From positions 1 to 42,162 of the forward strand of contig JAHEHU010000019.1 in NCBI GenBank assembly GCA_024639765.1: DNA of 42,162 bases. Reading direction: 5' to 3'. The notes under the pieces were generated by a model, which was not told the DNA's origin, did not search any database, and worked only from the letters and a program-made list of their open reading frames with translations. Positions 1 to 9,466 of this stretch are shown here, in pieces. The position numbers were made by a program, and so were the translations under genes. The stretch is from Eudoraea sp. GTDB lineage: Bacteria; Bacteroidota; Bacteroidia; Flavobacteriales; Flavobacteriaceae. Every line of letters begins with the position of its first letter. Positions within the stretch are counted from its first letter, which is position 1.

Positions 1-119
1 TATTTAAATTTTCCTCCTTTTGGGAAAAAGAAAACAATACATCCAATAGTAACAAAATACAAGATATACTTATAGATCAGCGACTGATTTTTATATACCT
101 TATCCAGAGAATCTTCCAT
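1..119 (-). CDS. HDIG/7TM-type phosphohydrolase, N-terminal fragment
   Basis: Only the first 39 codons lie in the window; the gene runs off the left edge. The start is the ATG complementary to 117-119. The peptide begins MEDSLDKVYKNQSLIYKYIL, continues into a hydrophobic segment and ends in a PKGGKFKY-like stretch. This matches, from memory, the N-terminus of the long membrane HD-domain proteins (YqfF/PgpH type, 7TM-HDED plus HDIG) that sit next to a thiolase gene in flavobacteria. Members of that family in other phyla hydrolyse cyclic di-AMP. No catalytic residue is visible here, so the assignment rests on the short N-terminus and the position divergent from the thiolase. Confidence 0.6.
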   Translation of the reverse strand, partial: MEDSLDKVYKNQSLIYKYILYFVTIGCIVFFFPKGGKFK

Positions 120-137
120 ATAATTTTACTGCTCATT

Positions 138-145
138 CAAAAATA
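138..145 (-). promoter_or_regulatory. candidate -7 element for the HDIG-type gene
   Basis: The minus strand reads TATTTTTG, a full match to the Bacteroidota -7 consensus TAnnTTTG, 19 bases upstream of the ATG at 119. No TTG lies at the usual 17-23 base distance, so the -33 part is weak. Confidence 0.35.
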
Positions 146-236
146 GAAAATATAATGGCAAACCCTGTCTTTTCTTTGCTAATGGTTATTCGTTGCACGA
201 TATTTTCTTAATTTCGTAACATAAGTTTTAAGAACA

Positions 237-1412
237 ATGAAAGAAGTAGTAATTGTATCGGTAGCGAGAACACCGATAGGTAGTTTTTTAGGATCTTTAT
301 CTGGTATCCCAGCGCCAAAATTAGGTGCCATCGCAATAAAAGGTGCCCTGGATAAAATAGGCCTGGCACCTGAGATGGTTGAAGAAGTACTAATGGGCAA
401 TGTAGTGCAGGCAGGCACGGGACAAGCTCCTGCCAGACAGGCAGCCATGTATGCCGGAATTCCCGATACGGTGCCTTGTACCACTGTAAACAAAGTTTGT
501 GCCTCTGGGATGAAGAGCATCATGCAAGCAGCACAATCTATCGCCCTTGGAGACATCTCCATAGCGATTGCAGGAGGCATGGAAAACATGAGCCTTATAC
601 CACATTATGTTCATATGCGTAATGGTCAAAAGTTTGGACCGGCTACCCTGGAAGACGGCATGCAAAAAGATGGCTTGGTAGACGCCTATGATCATAATGC
701 GATGGGCGTTTGTGCAGATCTTTGTGCCTCCGAACATCATTTCAGCAGAGAAGATCAGGATGCTTTTGCTGTTCAGTCGTATGAGCGTGCCGCCAAAGCA
801 TGGAGCGACGGAAAATTTGCGGATGAAGTAGTGCCCGTGGAGGTGCCACAAAGACGAGGAGAGCCCTTGGTAATTGCAGAAGATGAGGAATATAAGAATG
901 TGAAAATGGAAAAAATACCTTCCTTGCGACCCGCTTTTAGTAAGGACGGAACGGTCACTGCAGCTAATGCCTCTACCATAAACGATGGGGCGGCGGCCCT
1001 GGTATTGATGAGTGCAGAGAAGGCAGCGGAACTAAAACTTTCACCCTTAGCCACTATAAAGAGTTATGCAGATGCCGCCCAGGAACCGAAATGGTTTACA
1101 ACTGCCCCTGCTAAAGCATTACCAAAAGCACTGGCAAAAGCAAACCTGGACATCAAATCTATAGACTACTTTGAATTTAACGAGGCCTTTTCCGTTGTAG
1201 GTCTTGCCAATATGAAATTATTGGGATTACAAGATTCCAATGTTAATGTTTTTGGAGGTGCTGTGGCACTTGGTCATCCCCTGGGATGTTCCGGGGCCCG
1301 TATTGTTATTACCTTATTGAGTGTCTTAAAGGAAAATAACGGAAAACTGGGTGCAGCCGCCATATGTAATGGCGGGGGAGGTGCATCGGCCCTTATTTTG
1401 GAACGTAAATAA
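237..1412 (+). CDS. acetyl-CoA C-acetyltransferase (thiolase II family)
   Basis: A 391-residue protein, the usual length of biosynthetic/degradative thiolases, which condense or cleave acyl-CoA and acetyl-CoA in the cytoplasm. The nucleophilic cysteine is in NKVCASGMKS near residue 88. The GHPLGCSGAR motif near residue 347 carries the catalytic histidine, and the C-terminal CNGGGGAS motif carries the second cysteine. The AxNEAF-like motif appears as FEFNEAFSVV. It is followed after 6 bases by the NlpC/P60 gene, so the two are probably co-transcribed although functionally unrelated. Whether it works in acetoacetyl-CoA formation or in beta-oxidation cannot be told from sequence; no other fatty-acid gene is nearby. 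Confidence 0.93.
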   Translation: MKEVVIVSVARTPIGSFLGSLSGIPAPKLGAIAIKGALDKIGLAPEMVEEVLMGNVVQAGTGQAPARQAAMYAGIPDTVPCTTVNKVCASGMKSIMQAAQSIALGDISIAIAGGMENMSLIPHYVHMRNGQKFGPATLEDGMQKDGLVDAYDHNAMGVCADLCASEHHFSREDQDAFAVQSYERAAKAWSDGKFADEVVPVEVPQRRGEPLVIAEDEEYKNVKMEKIPSLRPAFSKDGTVTAANASTINDGAAALVLMSAEKAAELKLSPLATIKSYADAAQEPKWFTTAPAKALPKALAKANLDIKSIDYFEFNEAFSVVGLANMKLLGLQDSNVNVFGGAVALGHPLGCSGARIVITLLSVLKENNGKLGAAAICNGGGGASALILERK

Positions 1413-1418
1413 GGATCC

Positions 1419-2186
1419 TTGCAAAAGACAACGCATCACTACGGCCTATGTGCTCTGAGTATTATTCCGATCAGGGCCAATACAGATCAGGCAAGTGAGC
1501 AGCGAAGTCAACTTTTATATGGCGATACCTTTAAGATCACTGAACATAGGAAAGAGTGGAACAAGATACGTGTAACCTCCGATGGCACGGAGGGATGGAT
1601 CCAAAAAAACCAGATCACTCCCTTATCAAAAGAACTCTATAAAGAGCTGAAGGCGGTAAAATATCCCGCCTATTCATCAGATCTTATTGCCTTTGTAAGC
1701 CATCAAAAAAGTCAACTTACCCCGGTACTTCTAGGTTCTGTTGTTCAAAACGCCAAAACCCTTGATCATAGCTTTGAAGGTGAATCCGTCAGCGGCACTA
1801 TGGATAAAGACCAGTTGGTCCCAACAGCCTTGCAGTACCTGAATGCCCCTTTTCAATGGGGAGGAAAGACACCATTTGGTATAGATTGCTCGGGGTTGGT
1901 GCAGATGGTGTACAAAATAAATGGTTATTCCCTGCCCAGGGATGCCGGAGATCAGGCTAAGGAAGGGGAAGTACTGAGTTTTGTTGAAGAAAGTTCCCCG
2001 GGAGACCTGGCCTTTTTTGATAATGGGGAGGGTGTCATTATCCACGTTGGAATAATTATGCGAAATAATCATGTGATACACGCCTATGGATGTGTCCGTA
2101 TTGACAGGCTAGACCAGACCGGTATCTTCGATGTAGAAAAGGGGACATACACCCATCACCTAAGGGTCATTAAGAAAATTCTATAA
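1419..2186 (+). CDS. SH3-domain NlpC/P60 family cell-wall hydrolase
   Basis: A 255-residue protein with a bacterial SH3-type domain at about residues 10-68 and an NlpC/P60 (peptidase C40) domain at about 132-255. The catalytic cysteine is C157 in IDCSGLVQM, with H209 (HVGI) and H221 as likely partners. Such enzymes cut D-gamma-glutamyl-diamino acid bonds in peptidoglycan stem peptides. The start is a TTG six bases after the thiolase stop; no in-frame ATG precedes the SH3 domain, so TTG is the reasonable choice. No signal peptide is evident, as in other flavobacterial members, leaving the export route open. A strong hairpin follows the stop. Confidence 0.88.
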   Translation: MQKTTHHYGLCALSIIPIRANTDQASEQRSQLLYGDTFKITEHRKEWNKIRVTSDGTEGWIQKNQITPLSKELYKELKAVKYPAYSSDLIAFVSHQKSQLTPVLLGSVVQNAKTLDHSFEGESVSGTMDKDQLVPTALQYLNAPFQWGGKTPFGIDCSGLVQMVYKINGYSLPRDAGDQAKEGEVLSFVEESSPGDLAFFDNGEGVIIHVGIIMRNNHVIHAYGCVRIDRLDQTGIFDVEKGTYTHHLRVIKKIL

Positions 2187-2188
2187 AA

Positions 2189-2214
2189 AAACCCGATCCA
2201 TACGAATCGGGTTT
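2189..2214. terminator. bidirectional intrinsic terminator
   Basis: A perfect 9-bp stem (AAACCCGAT / ATCGGGTTT) with an 8-base loop. An A-run precedes it and T-rich sequence follows, so it can end transcription both from the NlpC/P60 gene and from the convergent TPR gene that stops at 2236. Confidence 0.85.
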
Positions 2215-2235
2215 GCATTGTTACTTTAAAAAATG

Positions 2236-3501
2236 CTACTCTCCCAAAAGATTTTTGATCCTCATGAAGTTTTCGTTATCTCCCAAAGCTCCATAGATAT
2301 TCTTCAACTGAGATAATATGGCCTGGTTGTCAGGATTTTGTTTTAAAGCATCTTCCAGAACGGTCGCACCTTCTCTGAATAAATCGTCTTTTTTACTTTT
2401 TAGTTCTTCATACCTGGCAATATCAGCCCTGGAATTACCCAGGCTGTTCATTTCATCTATCAAACTATTCCCCTCATTTACATAGGTGGTAGAAAGGTTC
2501 AATTGAGCGTTTACATAACCGGGATTTATTTCTATAGCCTTTTTATAAGCAGCCCTGGCTTCTTCTAAATTCCCCTGCTCCATATTAATTACTCCAATAT
2601 TATACTGAAGATCCGGGTTATCTGGGGCCATATCAGAGGCCTGAGCCATTAATACCTTAAAGGTGTCTTTATCACCCATTTTGTAGTACAAATTGGCTTC
2701 ATTTAATAACAAATTGACGTCATCCGGATTATTGGCCCTTGCATCCTTATATGCCTGAAGTGCTTTGTCATCCTGACCAAGCTGTGTATAGATCAACGCA
2801 ATATTTTTGATGATCTCAGCGCTTTTTGAAGCGGTTCTTTCCTCAACAGGATCTTTGTAAGTCCCGGATTTTACCATAAGTTCCATTTGAACCTTATCAT
2901 TCATTTCTTCAACCTCCCCTGTTTCAACATTCGTAGCTTTGAAAGCTAAGGTACTACCGTCATAATTCACATTTTTCAATTCTTCATAGTATCCGAGCGC
3001 TTTTTCATAATGACCCCCATTTACGGCACTACTGGCAGCGTAATACAGGTAAATTGTATCTCTTGGACTTAAGGTATACGCCATATACAACTTATCTGCA
3101 CCTTCTTCAAAGTTCTTGTTGTTATTATCCTCAACGGCTGCATTGATAAGATCTGATGTTAAACCCGTTAGCATCTGATTACTTTCTGAAGTATATTTTT
3201 CTTTCCCGCTCTTTTCTTCAATGCTCAATACCTCTTTATAAGATGTTACCGCCTCATCAAAGGCAGTGGCATCCCCTTTTTTGGCAAGGTCAGCAAACAC
3301 ATTACCTCTTACAAAATAGTATTGTGCCTGTACGCGTTCGTCAGCTCCGCTTATCATACCTGAAGCAGCCTCTAAACTTGCCTTGGCACTTGCAGGATCT
3401 CCATTTTTCAATGCTTTTTCAGCATCCTTTAGCTCGTTCTTTTGAGAAAAAGCTACCATGCTAAACGTCATGGCCATTAAAATTAATAGTTTAGTTCTCA
3501 T
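2236..3501 (-). CDS. exported tetratricopeptide repeat protein
   Basis: A 421-residue protein with an N-terminal signal peptide (hydrophobic core LLILMAMTFSMVAFS, probable cleavage after AFSQ). The mature part is alpha-helical with several TPR units, clearest at about residues 235-335 (ALIYTQLGQDDKALQAYKDA, then NIGVINMEQGNLEEARAAY). TPR proteins are scaffolds; no catalytic domain is visible. It lies 30 bases downstream of gyrA on the same strand and is probably expressed from the gyrA transcript. It ends at a terminator shared with the convergent gene. The partner or process in the periplasm is unknown. Confidence 0.85.
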   Translation of the reverse strand: MRTKLLILMAMTFSMVAFSQKNELKDAEKALKNGDPASAKASLEAASGMISGADERVQAQYYFVRGNVFADLAKKGDATAFDEAVTSYKEVLSIEEKSGKEKYTSESNQMLTGLTSDLINAAVEDNNNKNFEEGADKLYMAYTLSPRDTIYLYYAASSAVNGGHYEKALGYYEELKNVNYDGSTLAFKATNVETGEVEEMNDKVQMELMVKSGTYKDPVEERTASKSAEIIKNIALIYTQLGQDDKALQAYKDARANNPDDVNLLLNEANLYYKMGDKDTFKVLMAQASDMAPDNPDLQYNIGVINMEQGNLEEARAAYKKAIEINPGYVNAQLNLSTTYVNEGNSLIDEMNSLGNSRADIARYEELKSKKDDLFREGATVLEDALKQNPDNQAILSQLKNIYGALGDNENFMRIKNLLGE

Positions 3502-3531
3502 CGTTTTATTATTTGTATTAGTGTTTATTAA

Positions 3532-6063
3532 TTATTCTTCTTTATCCGGTGCATTGGTATCAAGAGCCGTGCCATCTTCTGTATTCACTTCAATATCACG
3601 CAGTTCTACTTCCTCCAGATTATCCTCGTCCTTCATAACTTTCGCAACCGCAGCAATAGAATCTGAATCCTTAAGATTGATGAGTTTTACCCCTTGTGTG
3701 GCTCTACCCATGGTCCTAAGATCATCTACACTCATTCGTATAGCGATCCCGGATTTATTGATGATCATAAGATCGTCAGAATCAGAAACATTCTTTATGG
3801 CCACCAGACCTCCGGTTTTATCTGTGATAGAAATCGTTTTCACACCTTTTCCACCTCTGTTGGTGATCCTGTAATCTTCAATGCTGGAACGTTTTCCGTA
3901 CCCATTTTCTGAAACTACTAAGATCTCATCATCAAAATTGTGGACAGAGACCATTCCGATCACCTCATCGTCATCATTAGCCAGTCTAATTCCTCGCACT
4001 CCTGAAGCACTTCTTCCCATAGGTCTGGTCTTGCTTTCCTCAAAACGGATCGCCTTCCCGGATTTTAATCCCAAGAATATCTGACTGGTACCGGTAGTGA
4101 GTTTTGCTTCTAGCAATTCGTCATCCTCCCTGATATTGATCGCTATAATTCCATTTTGTCTGGGTCTAGAATACTGCTCCAGAGAGGTCTTTTTAACGGT
4201 CCCTTTCTTAGTGGCCATAATGACGTAATGACTATTCACATAGTCCTCATCTTTCAGGTCTTGCGTGCATATAAACGCCTTTACCTTGTCTTCAGATTCT
4301 ATATTGATCAGGTTTTGTATAGCCCTTCCCTTAGAGGTCCTGCTTCCTTCAGGTATCTCGTATACGCGCATCCAGAAACATTTACCACTTTGAGTAAAGA
4401 ACAACATATACTGGTGATTGGTCCCTACAAAAAGGTGTTCAAGGAAATCCTCATTCCTGGTGGAAGAGGCCTTTTGCCCAACACCACCTCTGTTCTGAGT
4501 TTTGTATTCAGAGAGCGGAGTTCTTTTTATATAACCTGCATGCGAAATAGTGATCACAACCTGCTCATCAGGGATCATGTCCTCAATGCTGAGGTCTCCT
4601 CCTGCAAAATTGATCTCTGAACGCCTTTCATCTCCAAACTTCTCTTTTACCTCCAGAAGTTCATCTTTAATGATCTGCATTCTCCTGTCCTTGTTGGCCA
4701 GGATATCCTTTAAGTCTTCAATGGTTTTCAGGATTTCCTCGTATTCTGAACGTAATTTATCTTGTTCGAGGCCTGTAAGTTGCCTTAGCCTCATTTCAAC
4801 AATCGCCTTCGCCTGAATTTCTGTCAGTTTGAAGCGTTCCATCAAATTTTCTCTGGCCTCATCTGCATTAGAAGAAGCTCTGATGATCTTTATTACTTCA
4901 TCTATGTTGTCTGAAGCAATTATAAGCCCTTCCAGGATATGAGCCCTGTCCTCGGCCTTTTTAAGATCGTACTTCGTTCTTCTGACCACCACTTCATGGC
5001 GGTGTTCTACAAAAAAGCCGATGATCTCCTTCACATTTAACAATTGCGGCCTGCCTTTAACAAGGGCAATATTGTTTACGCTAAATGACGACTGTAATGC
5101 CGTGTACTTAAATAACGTATTTAATACAATGTTTGGAATGGCGTCTCTCTTAAGGATGTAAACAATGCGCATACCATTGCGGTCACTCTCATCTCTAATA
5201 TTGCTTATCCCTTCTACTTTCTTATCATTGACAAGGTCGGCCGTCTTTTTGATCATATCGGCCTTGTTCACCTGATAAGGGATCTCGGTTACTATGATAC
5301 ATTCCCTTCCCTGAACTTCCTCAAATTGAGTTTTGGCACGCATGACAATTCGTCCTCTTCCCGTATGGAATGCCTCTTTGACACCATCATAACCATATAT
5401 TATCCCACCTGTTGGGAAATCGGGCGCTTTAATGTGCGTAATTAATTCATCGATCTCAATATCCGGATTGTCAATATAGGCTACGGTTCCATCTACCACT
5501 TCTGACAGATTGTGAGGAGGCATATTAGTGGCCATCCCAACCGCAATTCCCGAAGCGCCGTTGATAAGTAAGTTGGGTATTCTTGCAGGAAGTACGGTAG
5601 GCTCTTGTAAGGAATCATCAAAATTTAATTGGTGGTCTACCGTTTCCTTATCAATATCGGTAAGCATCTCATCAGCGATCTTGCGCATACGAGCCTCGGT
5701 ATAACGCATGGCCGCAGGGCTGTCTCCGTCAATGGAACCAAAATTTCCTTGTCCGTCCACCAACATATAGCGCAGACTCCATTCCTGGGCCATCCTTACC
5801 ATAGAATCATACACCGAGGTATCCCCATGAGGATGGTACTTTCCAAGTACCTCCCCTACGATACGGGCCGATTTTTTATGTGAACTGTTAGACCTTACCC
5901 CTAACTCATGCATGCCATAGAGCACTCTTCGGTGTACAGGTTTTAATCCGTCCCTGACATCAGGTAAGGCTCGTGACACTATGACCGACATTGAGTAATC
6001 AATGTAGGCAGATTTCATCTCATCTTCAATGTTGATCGGGATTAACTTTTCTCCTTCAGCCAT
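3532..6063 (-). CDS. gyrA: DNA gyrase subunit A
   Basis: An 843-residue GyrA, the breakage-reunion subunit of the type II topoisomerase that introduces negative supercoils. The catalytic tyrosine is Y121 in AMRYTEARM. The quinolone-contact helix reads [11 protein letters not shown], so the E. coli Ser83 equivalent is T82 and Asp87 is kept as D86. The C-terminal domain has the beta-pinwheel blades, including the GyrA-box-like NRGGKG, which marks gyrase rather than ParC. It ends in an acidic tail. The gene is divergent from clpC across 260 bases in which I see no clear consensus promoter, and it is followed by the TPR gene. GyrB is not in the window. Confidence 0.97.
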   Translation of the reverse strand: MAEGEKLIPINIEDEMKSAYIDYSMSVIVSRALPDVRDGLKPVHRRVLYGMHELGVRSNSSHKKSARIVGEVLGKYHPHGDTSVYDSMVRMAQEWSLRYMLVDGQGNFGSIDGDSPAAMRYTEARMRKIADEMLTDIDKETVDHQLNFDDSLQEPTVLPARIPNLLINGASGIAVGMATNMPPHNLSEVVDGTVAYIDNPDIEIDELITHIKAPDFPTGGIIYGYDGVKEAFHTGRGRIVMRAKTQFEEVQGRECIIVTEIPYQVNKADMIKKTADLVNDKKVEGISNIRDESDRNGMRIVYILKRDAIPNIVLNTLFKYTALQSSFSVNNIALVKGRPQLLNVKEIIGFFVEHRHEVVVRRTKYDLKKAEDRAHILEGLIIASDNIDEVIKIIRASSNADEARENLMERFKLTEIQAKAIVEMRLRQLTGLEQDKLRSEYEEILKTIEDLKDILANKDRRMQIIKDELLEVKEKFGDERRSEINFAGGDLSIEDMIPDEQVVITISHAGYIKRTPLSEYKTQNRGGVGQKASSTRNEDFLEHLFVGTNHQYMLFFTQSGKCFWMRVYEIPEGSRTSKGRAIQNLINIESEDKVKAFICTQDLKDEDYVNSHYVIMATKKGTVKKTSLEQYSRPRQNGIIAINIREDDELLEAKLTTGTSQIFLGLKSGKAIRFEESKTRPMGRSASGVRGIRLANDDDEVIGMVSVHNFDDEILVVSENGYGKRSSIEDYRITNRGGKGVKTISITDKTGGLVAIKNVSDSDDLMIINKSGIAIRMSVDDLRTMGRATQGVKLINLKDSDSIAAVAKVMKDEDNLEEVELRDIEVNTEDGTALDTNAPDKEE

Positions 6064-6323
6064 ATAAAAATCCTATTGTTTTTGAGTGGTTAAAACATCG
6101 GGGCAATATACGCAAAATGATAGCTAGGGTCGAACAAAACAAGGACTTTATTGAAGAATTTATTAACATGACAGGAGGGTGATTTAGTTGATAATTAGGG
6201 TGTTAATTTTTTTGTAAATCGCGCATTTTTTCGTCATTTAGGCCATGTTAAACTAATATAGGTACGGTATTTGACGTTCTTACAGTAAGTTTTAGTAATT
6301 TTAAAGTGATTTAAGGAAACTAT

Positions 6324-8876
6324 ATGGACGATAATTTTTCACCAAGAGTAAAAGACGTAATTGCTTACAGCAAAGAGGAGGCATTAAGGCTGGGCCATGA
6401 TTTCATTGGCACTGAGCACCTTATGTTGGGATTGCTGCGAGATGGAAATGGCAAGGCTATTAGCATCCTCGACGCTTTAGATGTGGACCTTGATCATCTT
6501 AGACGTAAGGTGGAAATATTGAGTCCGGCCAATCCGAATCCAGGCAGTGCGCAAAAAGACAAAAAGAATCTGCACCTAACAAGGCAGGCTGAACGGGCAT
6601 TGAAGACAACTTTCCTGGAAGCAAAACTGTTCCAGAGCTCCTCTATCAATACGGCCCATCTATTGCTATGTATTCTGCGTAACGAAAACGACCCCACTAC
6701 GAAGTTACTTCATAAGTTGAAAGTAGATTACGATGGGGTTAAAGAACAATTCAAATCTATGATCACCAGTGATGATGATTATATTGATTCCCCTACCTCA
6801 GAATCATTTCCCAGTGATTCCGATGAACCCTCAGAAGGCAAAGAAGCCTCTTATGGGTCAACATCCTCTCAGAAGGGCAGCAAAAAATCCAAAACTCCGG
6901 TACTCGATAATTTTGGTCGTGACCTTACCCAATTGGCAGAACAAAATAAGTTAGATCCGGTAGTAGGGAGAGAAAAAGAAATAGAAAGGGTTTCGCAGAT
7001 CCTGAGTAGAAGAAAAAAGAACAACCCACTACTAATCGGAGAACCTGGGGTTGGAAAAAGTGCCATAGCTGAAGGCCTGGCGCTAAGGATCATCAACAAA
7101 AAGGTATCTCGTATCCTTTACAATAAAAGAGTTGTTACCCTTGATCTTGCTTCTTTGGTGGCCGGTACTAAATACCGCGGCCAATTTGAAGAACGCATGA
7201 AGGCAGTGATGAATGAGCTTGAAAAGAATGATGATGTAATCTTATTTATTGATGAGATCCATACCATTGTAGGTGCAGGAGGGGCAACAGGGAGTCTGGA
7301 CGCTTCCAATATGTTCAAACCGGCCCTGGCACGTGGAGAAATTCAATGTATAGGTGCTACGACCCTTGATGAATACAGACAGTATATTGAAAAAGACGGG
7401 GCACTGGAAAGAAGATTTCAAAAGGTCATGGTTGAGCCTACTACCGTAGAAGAGACCATAGAGATTTTAAAAAACATAAAAAGCAAATACGAAGATCATC
7501 ATAATGTACGGTATACGGATGAGGCTATCCTCGCTTGTGTGAAGCTCACCAATAGATATATGACAGATCGTTTTCTTCCAGACAAAGCTATTGATGCGCT
7601 CGATGAAGCCGGATCTCGTGTGCATATCGTGAACATGGATGTTCCTGAGCAGATCCTGGAATTAGAGAAACAGTTAGATGATGTTAGGGAACTAAAGAAT
7701 ACCGTTGTTAAAAAACAACGATATGAAGAAGCAGCAAAATTGCGGGATGATGAGAAGCGATTGGAAAAAGACCTGGCCGTTGCACAAGAAAAATGGGAAG
7801 AGGACAGTAAGCTTCACAGGGAAACAGTCTCTGAAGACAATGTAGCAGATGTGGTGTCCATGATGAGTGGTATACCGGTCAATAAGATAGCACAAACGGA
7901 AAGCAACAAACTGGCTGAATTACCAACGCTTATTAAAGGAAATGTTATTGGGCAAGATGAAGCGGTCGCAAAAGTAGCCAAGGCAATTCAGCGTAACAGA
8001 GCCGGACTTAAAGATCCCAATAAACCCATTGGTTCATTTATTTTCCTAGGACAAACCGGTGTGGGTAAAACACAATTGGCAAAAGTTCTGGCCAAAGAGC
8101 TATTCGATTCTGAAGATGCCCTGATCAGAATAGACATGAGTGAATACATGGAAAAATTTGCCATTTCACGATTGGTAGGTGCTCCTCCGGGATATGTGGG
8201 GTATGAAGAAGGGGGTCAACTTACGGAAAAAGTAAGGCGTAAACCATATTCAGTGATCCTGCTGGATGAGGTGGAAAAAGCACACCCTGATGTTTTTAAT
8301 ATGTTGTTACAGGTGTTAGATGATGGATTCCTTACTGATAGTTTAGGACGAAAGATAGACTTCAGAAATACTATTATAATCATGACCTCCAATATTGGGG
8401 CCAGACAACTGAAGGATTTTGGGCAAGGTGTAGGTTTTGGTACAGCTGCTAAAAAATCCCAGGAAGGTTCTCATCAGAAAAGCGTGATCGAAAATGCATT
8501 AAAAAAGGCATTTGCTCCAGAATTTTTAAATAGGATAGATGATGTAGTGGTCTTCAATCCTTTGGAGAGGGAACATATCCATAAGATCATCGATATAGAA
8601 TTGGCAAAACTATTTGCCAGGATAAAGGAAATAGGATATGATATGAATCTTACAGACAAGGCTAAAGATTATATCGCAGAAAAAGGTTTCGACAAACAAT
8701 ATGGAGCCAGACCACTGAAAAGAGCCATTCAGAAATATATTGAAGACGCCCTTGCGGAGGAAATCGTGAATTCCAAATTAGAAGAAGGAGACAGTATTTA
8801 TATGGACTATGATGGGAAAAAAGAATTTTTAACCATCGAAATTAAAAAAGCCAAGAAATCTTCAAAGGAGGCATAG
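6324..8876 (+). CDS. clpC: Clp protease ATP-binding subunit ClpC
   Basis: An 850-residue AAA+ unfoldase of the HSP100 class that feeds substrates to ClpP. The order is two Clp N-domain repeats (about 1-145), an acidic Ser/Asp-rich linker (about 150-190), AAA module 1 with Walker A GEPGVGKSA near residue 239, a UVR-type coiled region (EEAAKLRDDEKRLEKDLA, about 470-490), AAA module 2 with Walker A GQTGVGKTQ near 576, and a C-terminal D2-small domain. The UVR segment and the N-domain distinguish ClpC from ClpA and ClpB. It is monocistronic, ending at a strong terminator. ClpP and the McsA/CtsR regulators known from Firmicutes are not present nearby. Confidence 0.95.
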   Translation: MDDNFSPRVKDVIAYSKEEALRLGHDFIGTEHLMLGLLRDGNGKAISILDALDVDLDHLRRKVEILSPANPNPGSAQKDKKNLHLTRQAERALKTTFLEAKLFQSSSINTAHLLLCILRNENDPTTKLLHKLKVDYDGVKEQFKSMITSDDDYIDSPTSESFPSDSDEPSEGKEASYGSTSSQKGSKKSKTPVLDNFGRDLTQLAEQNKLDPVVGREKEIERVSQILSRRKKNNPLLIGEPGVGKSAIAEGLALRIINKKVSRILYNKRVVTLDLASLVAGTKYRGQFEERMKAVMNELEKNDDVILFIDEIHTIVGAGGATGSLDASNMFKPALARGEIQCIGATTLDEYRQYIEKDGALERRFQKVMVEPTTVEETIEILKNIKSKYEDHHNVRYTDEAILACVKLTNRYMTDRFLPDKAIDALDEAGSRVHIVNMDVPEQILELEKQLDDVRELKNTVVKKQRYEEAAKLRDDEKRLEKDLAVAQEKWEEDSKLHRETVSEDNVADVVSMMSGIPVNKIAQTESNKLAELPTLIKGNVIGQDEAVAKVAKAIQRNRAGLKDPNKPIGSFIFLGQTGVGKTQLAKVLAKELFDSEDALIRIDMSEYMEKFAISRLVGAPPGYVGYEEGGQLTEKVRRKPYSVILLDEVEKAHPDVFNMLLQVLDDGFLTDSLGRKIDFRNTIIIMTSNIGARQLKDFGQGVGFGTAAKKSQEGSHQKSVIENALKKAFAPEFLNRIDDVVVFNPLEREHIHKIIDIELAKLFARIKEIGYDMNLTDKAKDYIAEKGFDKQYGARPLKRAIQKYIEDALAEEIVNSKLEEGDSIYMDYDGKKEFLTIEIKKAKKSSKEA

Positions 8877-8895
8877 TACTGTAGGAAATGATAAC

Positions 8896-8930
8896 AAAAA
8901 GAGTGTCACTAAAACTGACACTCTTTTTTT
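8896..8930 (+). terminator. strong intrinsic terminator after clpC
   Basis: A perfect 13-bp stem (8896-8908 with 8916-8928) around a 7-base loop, running directly into a T-tract. It is 20 bases past the clpC stop and should isolate clpC from the downstream small gene. Confidence 0.92.
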
Positions 8931-9058
8931 GTCAAAATCTCAAAAAACCTGATTCTAAATTCTAAAATGTTTTTAAAACGATAAATACGCTTTTAATCTA
9001 ATATTTTTCAAAACGGATTGCCTTCCAACTACTTTCGTTTTGAACACTACAAAACTAC

Positions 9059-9466
9059 ATGGGGATGAAAGTTACACCGTCAAAAACACCGGTTGTCATA
9101 AAGGAGTATGTCTTAGAAATAGGGAGCGTTCAAGTTTTTGACAATTATATGGTGGCTGTTTTTGATGAAGGATGTACGGTGACTTTGGAAAGGGCTTATC
9201 AACTGATCGGGATTTCAGAAATTCACTTTAGAGACAAACCTTTCGGCTTTATAAGTTTAAGAAAGAACTCTTATGCTTTAGATCCTACCATCTATAATTA
9301 CGTAAGAGAATTAGATAACCTTAAGGCTTTTGCAATTGTCTCTGTGAAAGAAATGGACATGCACAACTTTGCTATTGAAAAAATGTTCTACAAAAAGCCT
9401 ATGAAATTTTTTATTGATTACAATAATGCCCTTACCTGGATAAAAAGACGGGTTTCTAAGAAGTAG
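9059..9466 (+). CDS. small STAS-like protein of unknown function
   Basis: A 135-residue soluble protein without signal peptide or membrane segment. Alternating predicted strands and helices, with an opening VLEIGSVQVFDNYMVAVFDE and a central DNLKAFAIVSV, suggest a SpoIIAA/STAS-like alpha/beta fold, as found in small flavobacterial hypothetical proteins. This is inferred from pattern only. The start could be the ATG at 9059 or the one at 9065. It stands alone between the clpC terminator and the convergent nnr gene, and its last 11 bases overlap the end of nnr. No catalytic motif is visible. Confidence 0.75.
   Translation: MGMKVTPSKTPVVIKEYVLEIGSVQVFDNYMVAVFDEGCTVTLERAYQLIGISEIHFRDKPFGFISLRKNSYALDPTIYNYVRELDNLKAFAIVSVKEMDMHNFAIEKMFYKKPMKFFIDYNNALTWIKRRVSKK

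Noticed and set aside
390-851. Minus-strand ORF inside the thiolase gene, 153 codons
   Set aside because: It lies wholly within a well-supported gene, has no recognisable domain and a Cys/His-rich composition typical of an antisense frame.
4156-4620. Plus-strand ORF of 154 codons inside gyrA
   Set aside because: Antisense shadow of a highly conserved gene; no promoter or family resemblance.
6064-6323. Promoters in the gyrA/clpC divergent region
   Set aside because: GGTATTTG near 6266 and other partial matches lack the TA of TAnnTTTG or a spaced TTG, so none is called.
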